A stretch of DNA of 22,285 bases from Aquirhabdus sp. GTDB lineage: Bacteria; Pseudomonadota; Gammaproteobacteria; Pseudomonadales; Moraxellaceae. The notes under the pieces are model-generated. The model was not told the origin of the DNA and ran no database searches. It saw only the letters and a list, made by a program, of their open reading frames with translations. Location: NCBI GenBank assembly GCA_030150135.1, contig JASLGO010000151.1:1-22285 (forward strand). The letters run 5' to 3'. This document shows, piece after piece, positions 15,595 through 22,285 of this stretch. Each line of letters opens with the position of its first letter. The stretch's first letter is position 1. The position numbers and the translations under genes are program-made.

Positions 15595-16608
15595 ATGAGC
15601 ACAATCCGCCCTCGCCCACAAACCAATCAATACAAAGATATTGAACATCCATTTGCAAAATACGTGCGCATTTTAGGCAAAGGTAAACGCGGAAGTCGTT
15701 CACTGACGTTTGAAGAAGCACTCGATGCTTTTGGGCAAATACTTGATGATGAAGTTTTAGATACTCAGCTCGGTACATTTCTAATGCTATTACGAGTCAA
15801 AGAGGAATCGGTTGATGAGTTAGCAGGCTTTGTCACCGCAACACGTGATCGTTTAAATCTTCCTCCTATTCAGGTTGATCTGGATTGGTCAAGTTATGCT
15901 GGGAAACGTCGTCATTACCCGTGGTTTCTACTCGCTGCACTCACATTAGCAAAATCTGGCGTGCGCGTATTTATGCATGGTGCAGCGGGTCATACAATCA
16001 ATCGACTTTATACTGAAGATGTTTTGCCTGTTCTAGATTTTACTCCATGCAAATCTGCTGATGATGTTGCAAAAGCTTTAGATGAACACCATTTTGCCTT
16101 CCTTCCACTCTCCGTTTTATCACCAAAGTTAAGTGAATTAATTGACTTACGTAATGTCATGGGTTTGCGTTCCCCTGTACATACTTTGGCACGCCTCATC
16201 AATCCATTTAATGCCACTGTGACTTTACAAGCAATCTTCCACCCTGCTTATCGCACTTCACATCAGCAAACTGCAATTCGCTTGGGTTATCAAAATGCCG
16301 CTGTCATCAAAGGTGAAGGTGGCGAATTCGAGCGTAATCCTGACGCACGCACACTCGTACTCGGCATCAAAGATGGTGTCAGTTATGAAACTGAATGGGA
16401 TATGCTCAATGAATCTCGTAGCGATATTGAGGAGTCCTTTGATTTAAATGAGTTTGTTTCAGTTTGGCAAGGGAAAGCGACACATGCATATGGTGAGAAA
16501 GCAGTTGTAGGTACACTTGCGCTGACATTGGTTGCTTTGAAAAAAGCAGATTCGATGGATGAAGCGATGATAATGGCGCAGAAGATGTGGGAGAATAGAC
16601 TCAGTTGA
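15595..16608 (+). CDS. ybiB: YbiB/TrpD2-like protein (glycosyltransferase family 3 fold)
   Basis: 337 residues (E. coli YbiB about 320). It has the two-domain fold of anthranilate phosphoribosyltransferase: an N-terminal helical domain (about 15-90, with LTFEEALDAFGQILDDEV) and a C-terminal alpha/beta domain. The TrpD substrate motif GTGGD is not present, and the KHGNR-like position reads FMHGAAGH (126-133). KGEGGEFERNP (239-249) replaces the anthranilate-site residues. TrpD2 proteins of this kind were described as nucleic-acid binding rather than tryptophan-making, so a role in tryptophan synthesis is unlikely. Lys/Arg patches near residues 22-35 (KYVRILGKGKRGSR) fit nucleic-acid contact. 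The start is ATG 15595 with a poor Shine-Dalgarno. E. coli ybiB is LexA-controlled, but I see no LexA-type site here. Confidence 0.85.
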   Translation: MSTIRPRPQTNQYKDIEHPFAKYVRILGKGKRGSRSLTFEEALDAFGQILDDEVLDTQLGTFLMLLRVKEESVDELAGFVTATRDRLNLPPIQVDLDWSSYAGKRRHYPWFLLAALTLAKSGVRVFMHGAAGHTINRLYTEDVLPVLDFTPCKSADDVAKALDEHHFAFLPLSVLSPKLSELIDLRNVMGLRSPVHTLARLINPFNATVTLQAIFHPAYRTSHQQTAIRLGYQNAAVIKGEGGEFERNPDARTLVLGIKDGVSYETEWDMLNESRSDIEESFDLNEFVSVWQGKATHAYGEKAVVGTLALTLVALKKADSMDEAMIMAQKMWENRLS

Positions 16609-16616
16609 TCTATCGT

Positions 16617-16656
16617 AAAAAAGCCACTTCACACATAAATTTAAAGTGGCTTTTTT
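16617..16656. terminator. Bidirectional terminator between the YbiB-like gene and the hydrolase
   Basis: AAAAAAGCCACTT (16617-16629) pairs perfectly with AAGTGGCTTTTTT (16644-16656) across a 14-base loop. A and T runs of six flank the stem, so it works for both convergent genes. Confidence 0.92.
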
Positions 16657-16668
16657 GAGAATGAAAAA

Positions 16669-17361
16669 TTACGTTAAAGCATTTGCAGCTTCGTCAATAA
16701 ACGCGGCGACTTCAACTGGTTTTGAAGCTAAAGAAGCGTGGCTAGCTGCCAATGTGATCACTTTCTTAGCGCCTAATCGTGCAGACATCTTTTGTTGATT
16801 TTCAGGATTAATCATACGATCTAAGCTTGAGATCTGATACCACGATGGTTTTTTCTTCCAAGCGGGCGCTGTAATAGTATCGCCAAATGTGCTGGCAAGA
16901 GGAGCTTTTTGAGTCACGCCCATGACCAGTCCTTCGTCCTTAGTTAAATCCTGACAGAAACTCTCGTGAAATAACTCTGGCTTAACCCATAGATAACCAT
17001 CACTATCTGGCGCAAGATTTGGGGCTGCGACGGGTAGATGCTGTTGCGTAATTCCACCTGGGCTTTCTCCTGCATCAGGAGCAAATGCAGCGATGTAAAC
17101 CAATCCGATTACATTGGGCTGATCGCCTGCTTCAGTAATGACTGCACCTCCATAAGAATGACCAACTAATAAAACAGGTCCTTGTTGTTGAGCAATCATT
17201 TTTCGTGTTCGTTCGGCATCATCAGCAAGAGAAGTTAGAGGAAGTTCAACAGCACGAATAGAGGTATAGCCCTTGTTTGCAAGTTCAACAATAACCTTGC
17301 TCCAATGTGCCGCACCACCCCAAAATCCATGTACTAAAATCACCGTAGGTTTATTACTCAT
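16669..17361 (-). CDS. Alpha/beta hydrolase
   Basis: 230 residues from ATG 17361, with no signal peptide. Oxyanion-hole motif HGFWGG (11-16), nucleophile elbow GHSYGG (67-72, Ser69), likely acid Asp181 in SSLDRMI, and catalytic His208 in AASHAS, so the triad is complete. It belongs to the short AB-hydrolase group of putative esterases with a small cap (about 95-165). The substrate cannot be told. The start choice follows GGAG 7 bases before ATG 17361; an ATG three bases earlier (17364) is also possible, and the upstream-extended frame (to 17394) has no ribosome site. No operon partner is visible. Confidence 0.88.
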   Translation of the reverse strand: MSNKPTVILVHGFWGGAAHWSKVIVELANKGYTSIRAVELPLTSLADDAERTRKMIAQQQGPVLLVGHSYGGAVITEAGDQPNVIGLVYIAAFAPDAGESPGGITQQHLPVAAPNLAPDSDGYLWVKPELFHESFCQDLTKDEGLVMGVTQKAPLASTFGDTITAPAWKKKPSWYQISSLDRMINPENQQKMSARLGAKKVITLAASHASLASKPVEVAAFIDEAANALT

Positions 17362-17429
17362 CATTTTTCTCCAATGTACACAGAAGAGAATCACTCCGTG
17401 ATCTACTCATCGATTAGATCCTAAGTAGG

Positions 17430-17451
17430 TATACATGAGCTATGATGTATA
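17430..17451. repeat. Inverted repeat upstream of the hydrolase gene
   Basis: TATACAT (17430-17436) and ATGTATA (17445-17451) are exact 7-bp inverted arms around an 8-base centre, 69 bases before the hydrolase start. The size and placement fit a repressor operator, but no regulator gene is next to it. Confidence 0.35.
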
Positions 17452-17511
17452 AGAAATAACCCAAGACAACATCTATACAAATCTTTAGACGGCAGAAATG
17501 AGCGCTTAAAT

Positions 17512-18375
17512 TTAATTTCCCGCCAACAACTTCAATCCCGACCAATGCCTTGCAAACTGCGCCGCAGCTCGTCCAGAACGCTGACCACGTGTGAGTGACC
17601 ATTTCAATGCTTCTTTGCGCGCTTCATCATCCAATTCAATATTTTGCTTAGACAACCAATGTGCCACGATATCTAAATATGTATCCTGATCCATCGGATG
17701 AAATGCCAGCCATAACCCAAAACGATCGGATAAAGACACCTTCTCCTCTACCGACTCTTGCGGATGAATCTCACCTTGAAATGCAGCATCAGTTCGAGTC
17801 ACAGGTAAATTCTCATGCATAAATTCAGGCAATAAGTGACGACGATTACTAGTTGCATAAATCAAAACATTACCTGCACTCGACTGCACAGAACCATCTA
17901 ACGCACTTTTTAGCGCACGATAATTTTCATCTTCTGCGTTAAATGCTAAATCATCACAATACACGATAAATTTTTCAGGGCGATCAGCAATCAATGCACG
18001 AATTTGAGGCAGATGCACCAAATCATCGCGGGCAACTTCAATCACACGCAATCCTTCTTGCTGAAAATCATTGAGCAGCGCGCGAATAAGAGAAGATTTT
18101 CCAGTTCCGCGTGCACCAGTTAGCAACACATCATTGGCAGGAAAACCAGCTAAGAACTGCTTTGTATTTTGGGTGACACGCTCTTTTTGTCTTTCAATAC
18201 CCAGCAAATCAATCAAACTTACAGGTTGTTTGGCAAAGACTGGAATTAAACCGCGATTCTGCCAGATAAAGGCAGGCGCATTGAAATCTGGGCTTTTGGG
18301 TACTGGCGGCAAGACATTGTGCGCTTGTTCTACCAACTGTTCTAGTCGAAATAAAAATGATTCAGAAAGGTTCAT
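17512..18375 (-). CDS. DUF815-type AAA+ ATPase
   Basis: 287 residues from ATG 18375. Walker A GARGTGKSS (87-95), Walker B IVYCDD (137-142), sensor 1 ATSNRR (174-179) and a sensor-2-like GQRSGR (264-269) make a complete AAA+ ATP-binding module. The N-terminal 80 residues contain LLGIERQKERV, the family signature before Walker A. This matches the DUF815 family of conserved proteins of unknown function; no partner domain or protease motif is visible. The start is uncertain: the frame runs back to TTG 18408, and neither start has a clear Shine-Dalgarno; the ATG gives the usual family length. It is transcribed divergently from the nitrate reductase gene. Confidence 0.85.
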   Translation of the reverse strand: MNLSESFLFRLEQLVEQAHNVLPPVPKSPDFNAPAFIWQNRGLIPVFAKQPVSLIDLLGIERQKERVTQNTKQFLAGFPANDVLLTGARGTGKSSLIRALLNDFQQEGLRVIEVARDDLVHLPQIRALIADRPEKFIVYCDDLAFNAEDENYRALKSALDGSVQSSAGNVLIYATSNRRHLLPEFMHENLPVTRTDAAFQGEIHPQESVEEKVSLSDRFGLWLAFHPMDQDTYLDIVAHWLSKQNIELDDEARKEALKWSLTRGQRSGRAAAQFARHWSGLKLLAGN

Positions 18376-18572
18376 AACGTATCTACAAATCAAGAATGGG
18401 TGATGCAAATAGAGTTTAACTGTTATATCACAGTCAAGAAAAAGGTAATGTTCTTATTTTTAAATACGACCTATTTTTGATCTGTAGGTTATTCATAAAT
18501 ATATCATTTTATGATTAATAATTCGCCAAGTGACTGAAAGTTTGCAATTATATTTTTTAATAATAACTTTTT

Positions 18573-18588
18573 TGGTGTGATTTTTGCT
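18573..18588 (+). promoter_or_regulatory. Candidate sigma-54 (-24/-12) promoter for nitrate reductase
   Basis: TGGTGTGATTTTTGCT: the invariant GG (18574-18575) and GC (18586-18587) are separated by exactly 10 bases, and the -12 half TTGCT is consensus. The -24 half TGGTGTG departs from TGGCACG at three positions. Predicted transcription start is near 18599, giving a leader of about 50 bases. Nitrate assimilation genes are commonly under NtrC/RpoN, which makes the match plausible. Confidence 0.5.
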
Positions 18589-18624
18589 TAATTCATGATG
18601 TGTGATTGATCAAGCAGGAAGAAA

Positions 18625-18641
18625 GCGAATTTTTACTTCGC
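18625..18641 (+). promoter_or_regulatory. Small leader hairpin before the nitrate reductase start
   Basis: GCGAA (18625-18629), 7-base AT-rich loop, TTCGC (18637-18641). It lies 7 bases before ATG 18649, where a Shine-Dalgarno would normally sit. The only purine-rich site (AGGAAGAAAG, from 18616) overlaps the left arm and is too far from the ATG unless the hairpin folds and brings it closer. Confidence 0.35.
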
Positions 18642-18648
18642 CAAAAAT

Positions 18649-21600
18649 ATGATGACAAGCCAAAACATCAAATCTGTCTGTCCTTATTGTGGTGTGGGTT
18701 GCGGTATGATCCTCCATGTTGAAGATGGTCAAGTGGTTAAAGTTTCAGGTGATAAAGATCATCCGACTAACTTTGGTCGCCTATGTACCAAAGGCTCATC
18801 ATCACATCTCGCCTTAAGAAAATCTGGTCGCTTAGAAAACGCTTTCATACGCCCAAATCGCAATTTAGAAGCTGTCCAAGCTCCGATGGAAAACGCGATC
18901 AAAGAAACTGCAATTCGCCTTCGTCAAATTTTAGATGAACATGGCTCGGATGCATTGTCTTTCTATGTGTCAGGACAAATGTCTATTGAGGCGCAATACT
19001 TAATCAATAAGCTTGCCAAAGGATTCGTCGGCACCAACAACATTGAATCCAACTCTCGCCTGTGCATGGCAAGCGCTGGTAGCGGTTATAAATTATCTCT
19101 AGGTGCTGACGGCCCACCAGGTTCATATCAAGACTTTGACCACACAAATCTATTTTTTGTGATTGGCAGCAATATGGCTGACTGTCATCCGATCTTATTT
19201 TTACGCATGATGGATCGTGTCAAAGCAGGTGCAAAACTGATTGTCGTTGATCCACGTAAAAATGCAACCGCCGATAAAGCCAGTCTTTTTATGCAAATTA
19301 AAGCAGGAACTGACTTGGCTCTGCTGAATGGTTTATTGCATTTATTGCATAAGAACGGTCATACCGATGCTGAATTTATTGAAGACTTTACAGATGGCTG
19401 GGAAGCGTTACCTGCATTTTTAGAAGATTACACACCTGAAAAAGTAGCTGAAACTACAGGCATTCCAGAAGCTGACATTCGCCAAGCCGCACAAATGATT
19501 GGAGAAGCGCCAGAGTTCATAACTTGCTGGACGATGGGACTCAACCAAAGCACCCACGGCACTTGGAATACCAATGCGATTTGTAATTTGCATCTCGCCA
19601 CAGGAAAAATCTGCCGCCTAGGTAGCGGCCCTTTTTCACTCACAGGTCAACCTAATGCGATGGGTGGACGTGAAATGGGCTATATGGGTGCAGGCTTGCC
19701 CGGTCAACGCTCTGTTTTGGTTGATGATGATCGTGCGTTCATTGAAAATTTATGGAAAATTCCTCAAGGTCGGCTTACGACAAAACTTGGTGGCGGCACA
19801 GTTGATATGTTTGAGCGCATGTCTGCTGGCGAAATCAAAGCCTGCTGGGTGATTTGTACCAATCCAGTTGCGACTGTTCCTAATCGTCAAAACGTGATTA
19901 ATGGTTTAGAAGCTGCGGAACTGGTCATCTCACAAGATGCATTTTTAGACACAGAAACTAATCGTTATGCCGACATCTTGTTGCCGGGTGCACTGTGGGC
20001 AGAAGCTGAAGGTGTGATGATCAACTCTGAGCGTAATATGACGCTTATGCAAAAAGCAATCGAGCCTGCTGGCGCGGCATTGCCTGACTGGCAAATCATT
20101 GCGCAAGTCGCTTGTGAAATGGGTTTTTCTGATGCGTTTACTTATGCTTCGGCTGCTGAAGTTTTTGCAGAAATTAGTGCAGCAACCAATCTAAAAACAG
20201 GCTATGACTTACGCGGTGCAAGTCATGCCCGACTCAAAGAAACACCTTTGCAATGGCCCTGTTCTCCTGAAAGTATAGAAGACCGCAACCCTATTCGTTA
20301 TATCAATAATGGTATTAGCCAAACATCATATGAAAAACCCGATGGCAAACGCCCTCGCCTGATTTTTCCTACTCCGCAAAAGAAAGGTGTTTTCTTCGCT
20401 CGTCCACATGTTGATCCACATGAAATGCCTGATGCGGATTTTCCACTCGTATTGAATACAGGTCGTCTACAACATCAATGGCACACGATGACCAAGACGG
20501 GCAAGATTCCAATGCTGAACAAGCTAAATCCAAGCTCGTTTGTGGAAATACATCCTGAAGATGCAGCAGCGCTGGGCATCAAAGAAAAAGATACCGTAGA
20601 AGTTCGCTCACGTCGTGGCTTTGCACGTCTACCAGCAGTAGTGACTCCGCGTGTTCGAGTTGGTAATTGCTTTGTACCTATGCACTGGAACGACAACTTT
20701 GGCAAAAATCTATGTATCAATGCCGTGACTAACGATGCGATTGATCCGATCTCACAACAACCAGAATTTAAGTTCTGTGCCATCCAACTTAAAAAAGTGG
20801 AAGTACCGCACGATGAGTCTGCTACGCCAGAGCATCGCGACTCAATAAATACATCTACAGAAAATCTTCATGCAACAGAGGAACTTGATATGTCAAATAT
20901 CGATGCGCTGAGCGGCTTGCTCAATCTTCCAGCGATAGAACCCCCTCAACTGAATGAAGCAGAACAAGCCTATATGGCGGGTTTTATTAGTGCACTACGC
21001 ACAACTGAAGGTCGTCAAGCAGGTGGAGTTCCAACGATTCCAGATGTAGCACCTCTTTCTGCACATACACGGCTTTGGATGGATGGTGTACTCGCTGGAT
21101 TATTTAGCCGTTCAGCTGCGATGCCTACCCTTGCAATTGCAAACCTTGACTCAGCAGAAACACGTAATGTCCGCCTTCGCCCAAAAGTTGCGCTGCTCTG
21201 GGCTTCTCAAACTGGCAATATTGAATCATTAAGTGAGCGTTATGCCACAAAACTCATGGAAGCTGGTTTTGAAATTCGCCTTTCTTGTATGTCTGATTAC
21301 CAAATTTCCAATCTAGAAAAAGCACAATATGTGCTTATGATGACCAGCACATTTGGTGATGGTGACTCCCCAGATAATGGCCAAACACTATGGTCAGCCC
21401 TAAACGCAGAAAATGCGCCTAAATTAGCTGGCATACGTTATTCAGTTCTCGCATTCGGCGATAGTAATTATGATGATTTTTGTGGTCATGGACGTAAGCT
21501 GAATGCACGTATGGCTGAACTTGGTGCAATCGCACTCATCGATCGCATCGATTGCGACACTGAATATCAACCTACTGCAGACTCATGGCTTGAACGTGTG

Positions 21601-22285
21601 ATTACACGGATTAAAGAAGAAGATGACCTTATTCACTCAACGCCAGTCGGCGAAGTCACGGCTGTTCCAGCTAGAACATTACCGACTAAAGCTAATCCAG
21701 CACCGACACGTCTGATCAAGAATATTCGCCTCAACTCAACAGGTGCAACCAAAGACACACGTTATTTTTCCTTCGATCTTGGTGATTCTGGCTTGGAATA
21801 TGAAGCAGGTGATTCACTCGGTGTATGGCCAAGTAACTGCCCAGAACTTGTCAATGAAATCATCGGACTCGTCGGCTTGACACCTGATATCAAGGTGAAT
21901 GTCGCAAAAGTTGGCGAAGTTGATCTCGCAGAAGCATTAACCAAACACTTCGAAATCGCTCGCCCTAGCCATGATGCACTCACATTTATCGCATCTAATT
22001 CGACCAATGACGAATTAAGTAAATTACTCAAAGAAGATCGTAAAGAAGAATTCAAAACATGGCTATGGAATCGTCAATTAGTTGACGTACTGCATCAATT
22101 CCCTGTGAAAATGTCTGCAGGTGAATTAATTAGTGTTCTTAAACGAATGCAACCTCGCCTCTATTCGATTGCATCAAGCCCTAAAGCTCATCCAGGTGAA
22201 GTTCACTTGACTGTATCAGCAGTAAGATATGAACATGAACAACGTCTACGTAAAGGTGTGTCGTCTACCTTTTTGGCAGAGCGCG
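18649..22285 (+). CDS. nasA: Assimilatory nitrate reductase fused to flavodoxin/FAD (CysJ-like) reductase, 3' end outside window
   Basis: One open frame to the window edge, about 1211 residues seen. Numbering is from ATG 18652; ATG 18649 is the other possible start. Reduces nitrate to nitrite in the cytoplasm. The N-terminal [4Fe-4S] motif is Cys10-x2-Cys13-x3-Cys17-x27-Cys45. The molybdopterin domain follows, with likely Mo ligand Cys138 (SRLCMASAG). The dinucleotide-binding C-domain is about 590-700 (TGRLQHQWHTMT). A linker (720-845) contains QLNEAEQAYMAGFISAL, like the N-terminal segment of CysJ. A flavodoxin FMN domain runs from about 846 (WASQTGNIESLSERYA, STFGDGDSPDNG, FGDSNYDDF). A CysJ-type FAD domain begins about 1020, with RLYSIASSP at 1169-1177. 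The NADPH domain should follow. No BFD-like [2Fe-2S] cysteine cluster is seen. Likely route: NADPH-FAD-FMN-[4Fe-4S]-Mo. Confidence 0.93.
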   Translation, partial: MMTSQNIKSVCPYCGVGCGMILHVEDGQVVKVSGDKDHPTNFGRLCTKGSSSHLALRKSGRLENAFIRPNRNLEAVQAPMENAIKETAIRLRQILDEHGSDALSFYVSGQMSIEAQYLINKLAKGFVGTNNIESNSRLCMASAGSGYKLSLGADGPPGSYQDFDHTNLFFVIGSNMADCHPILFLRMMDRVKAGAKLIVVDPRKNATADKASLFMQIKAGTDLALLNGLLHLLHKNGHTDAEFIEDFTDGWEALPAFLEDYTPEKVAETTGIPEADIRQAAQMIGEAPEFITCWTMGLNQSTHGTWNTNAICNLHLATGKICRLGSGPFSLTGQPNAMGGREMGYMGAGLPGQRSVLVDDDRAFIENLWKIPQGRLTTKLGGGTVDMFERMSAGEIKACWVICTNPVATVPNRQNVINGLEAAELVISQDAFLDTETNRYADILLPGALWAEAEGVMINSERNMTLMQKAIEPAGAALPDWQIIAQVACEMGFSDAFTYASAAEVFAEISAATNLKTGYDLRGASHARLKETPLQWPCSPESIEDRNPIRYINNGISQTSYEKPDGKRPRLIFPTPQKKGVFFARPHVDPHEMPDADFPLVLNTGRLQHQWHTMTKTGKIPMLNKLNPSSFVEIHPEDAAALGIKEKDTVEVRSRRGFARLPAVVTPRVRVGNCFVPMHWNDNFGKNLCINAVTNDAIDPISQQPEFKFCAIQLKKVEVPHDESATPEHRDSINTSTENLHATEELDMSNIDALSGLLNLPAIEPPQLNEAEQAYMAGFISALRTTEGRQAGGVPTIPDVAPLSAHTRLWMDGVLAGLFSRSAAMPTLAIANLDSAETRNVRLRPKVALLWASQTGNIESLSERYATKLMEAGFEIRLSCMSDYQISNLEKAQYVLMMTSTFGDGDSPDNGQTLWSALNAENAPKLAGIRYSVLAFGDSNYDDFCGHGRKLNARMAELGAIALIDRIDCDTEYQPTADSWLERVITRIKEEDDLIHSTPVGEVTAVPARTLPTKANPAPTRLIKNIRLNSTGATKDTRYFSFDLGDSGLEYEAGDSLGVWPSNCPELVNEIIGLVGLTPDIKVNVAKVGEVDLAEALTKHFEIARPSHDALTFIASNSTNDELSKLLKEDRKEEFKTWLWNRQLVDVLHQFPVKMSAGELISVLKRMQPRLYSIASSPKAHPGEVHLTVSAVRYEHEQRLRKGVSSTFLAER

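Larger units (their letters stand above)
18376..18648. promoter_or_regulatory. Divergent control region, DUF815 ATPase / nitrate reductase
   Basis: 273 very AT-rich bases. On the nitrate reductase side they hold a 7-bp inverted repeat TCATAAA/TTTATGA (18493-18514), a sigma-54-like promoter (18573-18588) and a leader hairpin (18625-18641). I see no NtrC-type GCACC/GGTGC pair and no good -35/-10 pair for the ATPase. Confidence 0.4.

Noticed and set aside
18607..18614. TTGATCAA as a possible FNR/ANR site
   Set aside because: FNR-type sites need TTGAT-N4-ATCAA; this is an 8-base palindrome with no spacer and lies downstream of the predicted transcription start.

Overview
The window looks like ordinary chromosome from a gammaproteobacterium of the Moraxellaceae, most likely Acinetobacter. 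The evidence is moderately AT-rich DNA with dense coding, an RNase HI domain fused to the DNA polymerase III epsilon subunit, a nitrate reductase fused to a flavodoxin/FAD reductase, and gene neighbourhoods (rnhA-dnaQ near fimL-nudC; glnS next to ppiB and lpxH) that I recall from Pseudomonas. There are no rRNA or tRNA genes, CRISPR arrays, phage genes or complete insertion sequences. The genus call is inference, not a database result.

Layout. Positions 1-1347 hold the 3' part of the RNase HI-DnaQ fusion, cut by the window edge. It is followed by fimL (1529-3244, twitching motility/cAMP signalling scaffold) and nudC (3374-4195, NAD(H) pyrophosphatase and RNA decapping). A REP-associated tyrosine transposase (4275-4805) sits among three REP hairpins at 4199-4965. 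On the minus strand come lpxH (lipid A synthesis) and ppiB (cyclophilin), and then, divergent from ppiB, glnS on the plus strand (6707-8437).

Positions 8503-14077 carry a two-gene minus-strand operon: a 1545-residue hybrid sensor kinase (sensor, three PAS regions, kinase core, two receivers, Hpt) and a REC-GGDEF diguanylate cyclase whose start codon lies one base after the kinase stop. Together they form a plausible phosphorelay to c-di-GMP. Next are an LCAD-type acyl-CoA dehydrogenase (minus), a YbiB/TrpD2-like protein (plus), an alpha/beta hydrolase (minus) and a DUF815-type AAA ATPase (minus).

The last 3.6 kb (18649 to the window end) is one open frame: an assimilatory molybdopterin nitrate reductase joined to a CysJ-like flavodoxin and FAD-binding reductase. 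It continues past the window. A -24/-12 (sigma-54 type) promoter candidate lies 60-75 bases ahead of it, which fits nitrogen control.

Nothing here is clearly a wholly new system. The most noteworthy items are the two gene fusions, the self-contained kinase/diguanylate cyclase operon, the RAYT/REP locus, the sigma-54-like nitrate promoter with its leader hairpin, and a perfect 12-bp inverted repeat between fimL and nudC. No gene-free stretch exceeds 300 bases; the two longest (6434-6706 and 18376-18648) are described.
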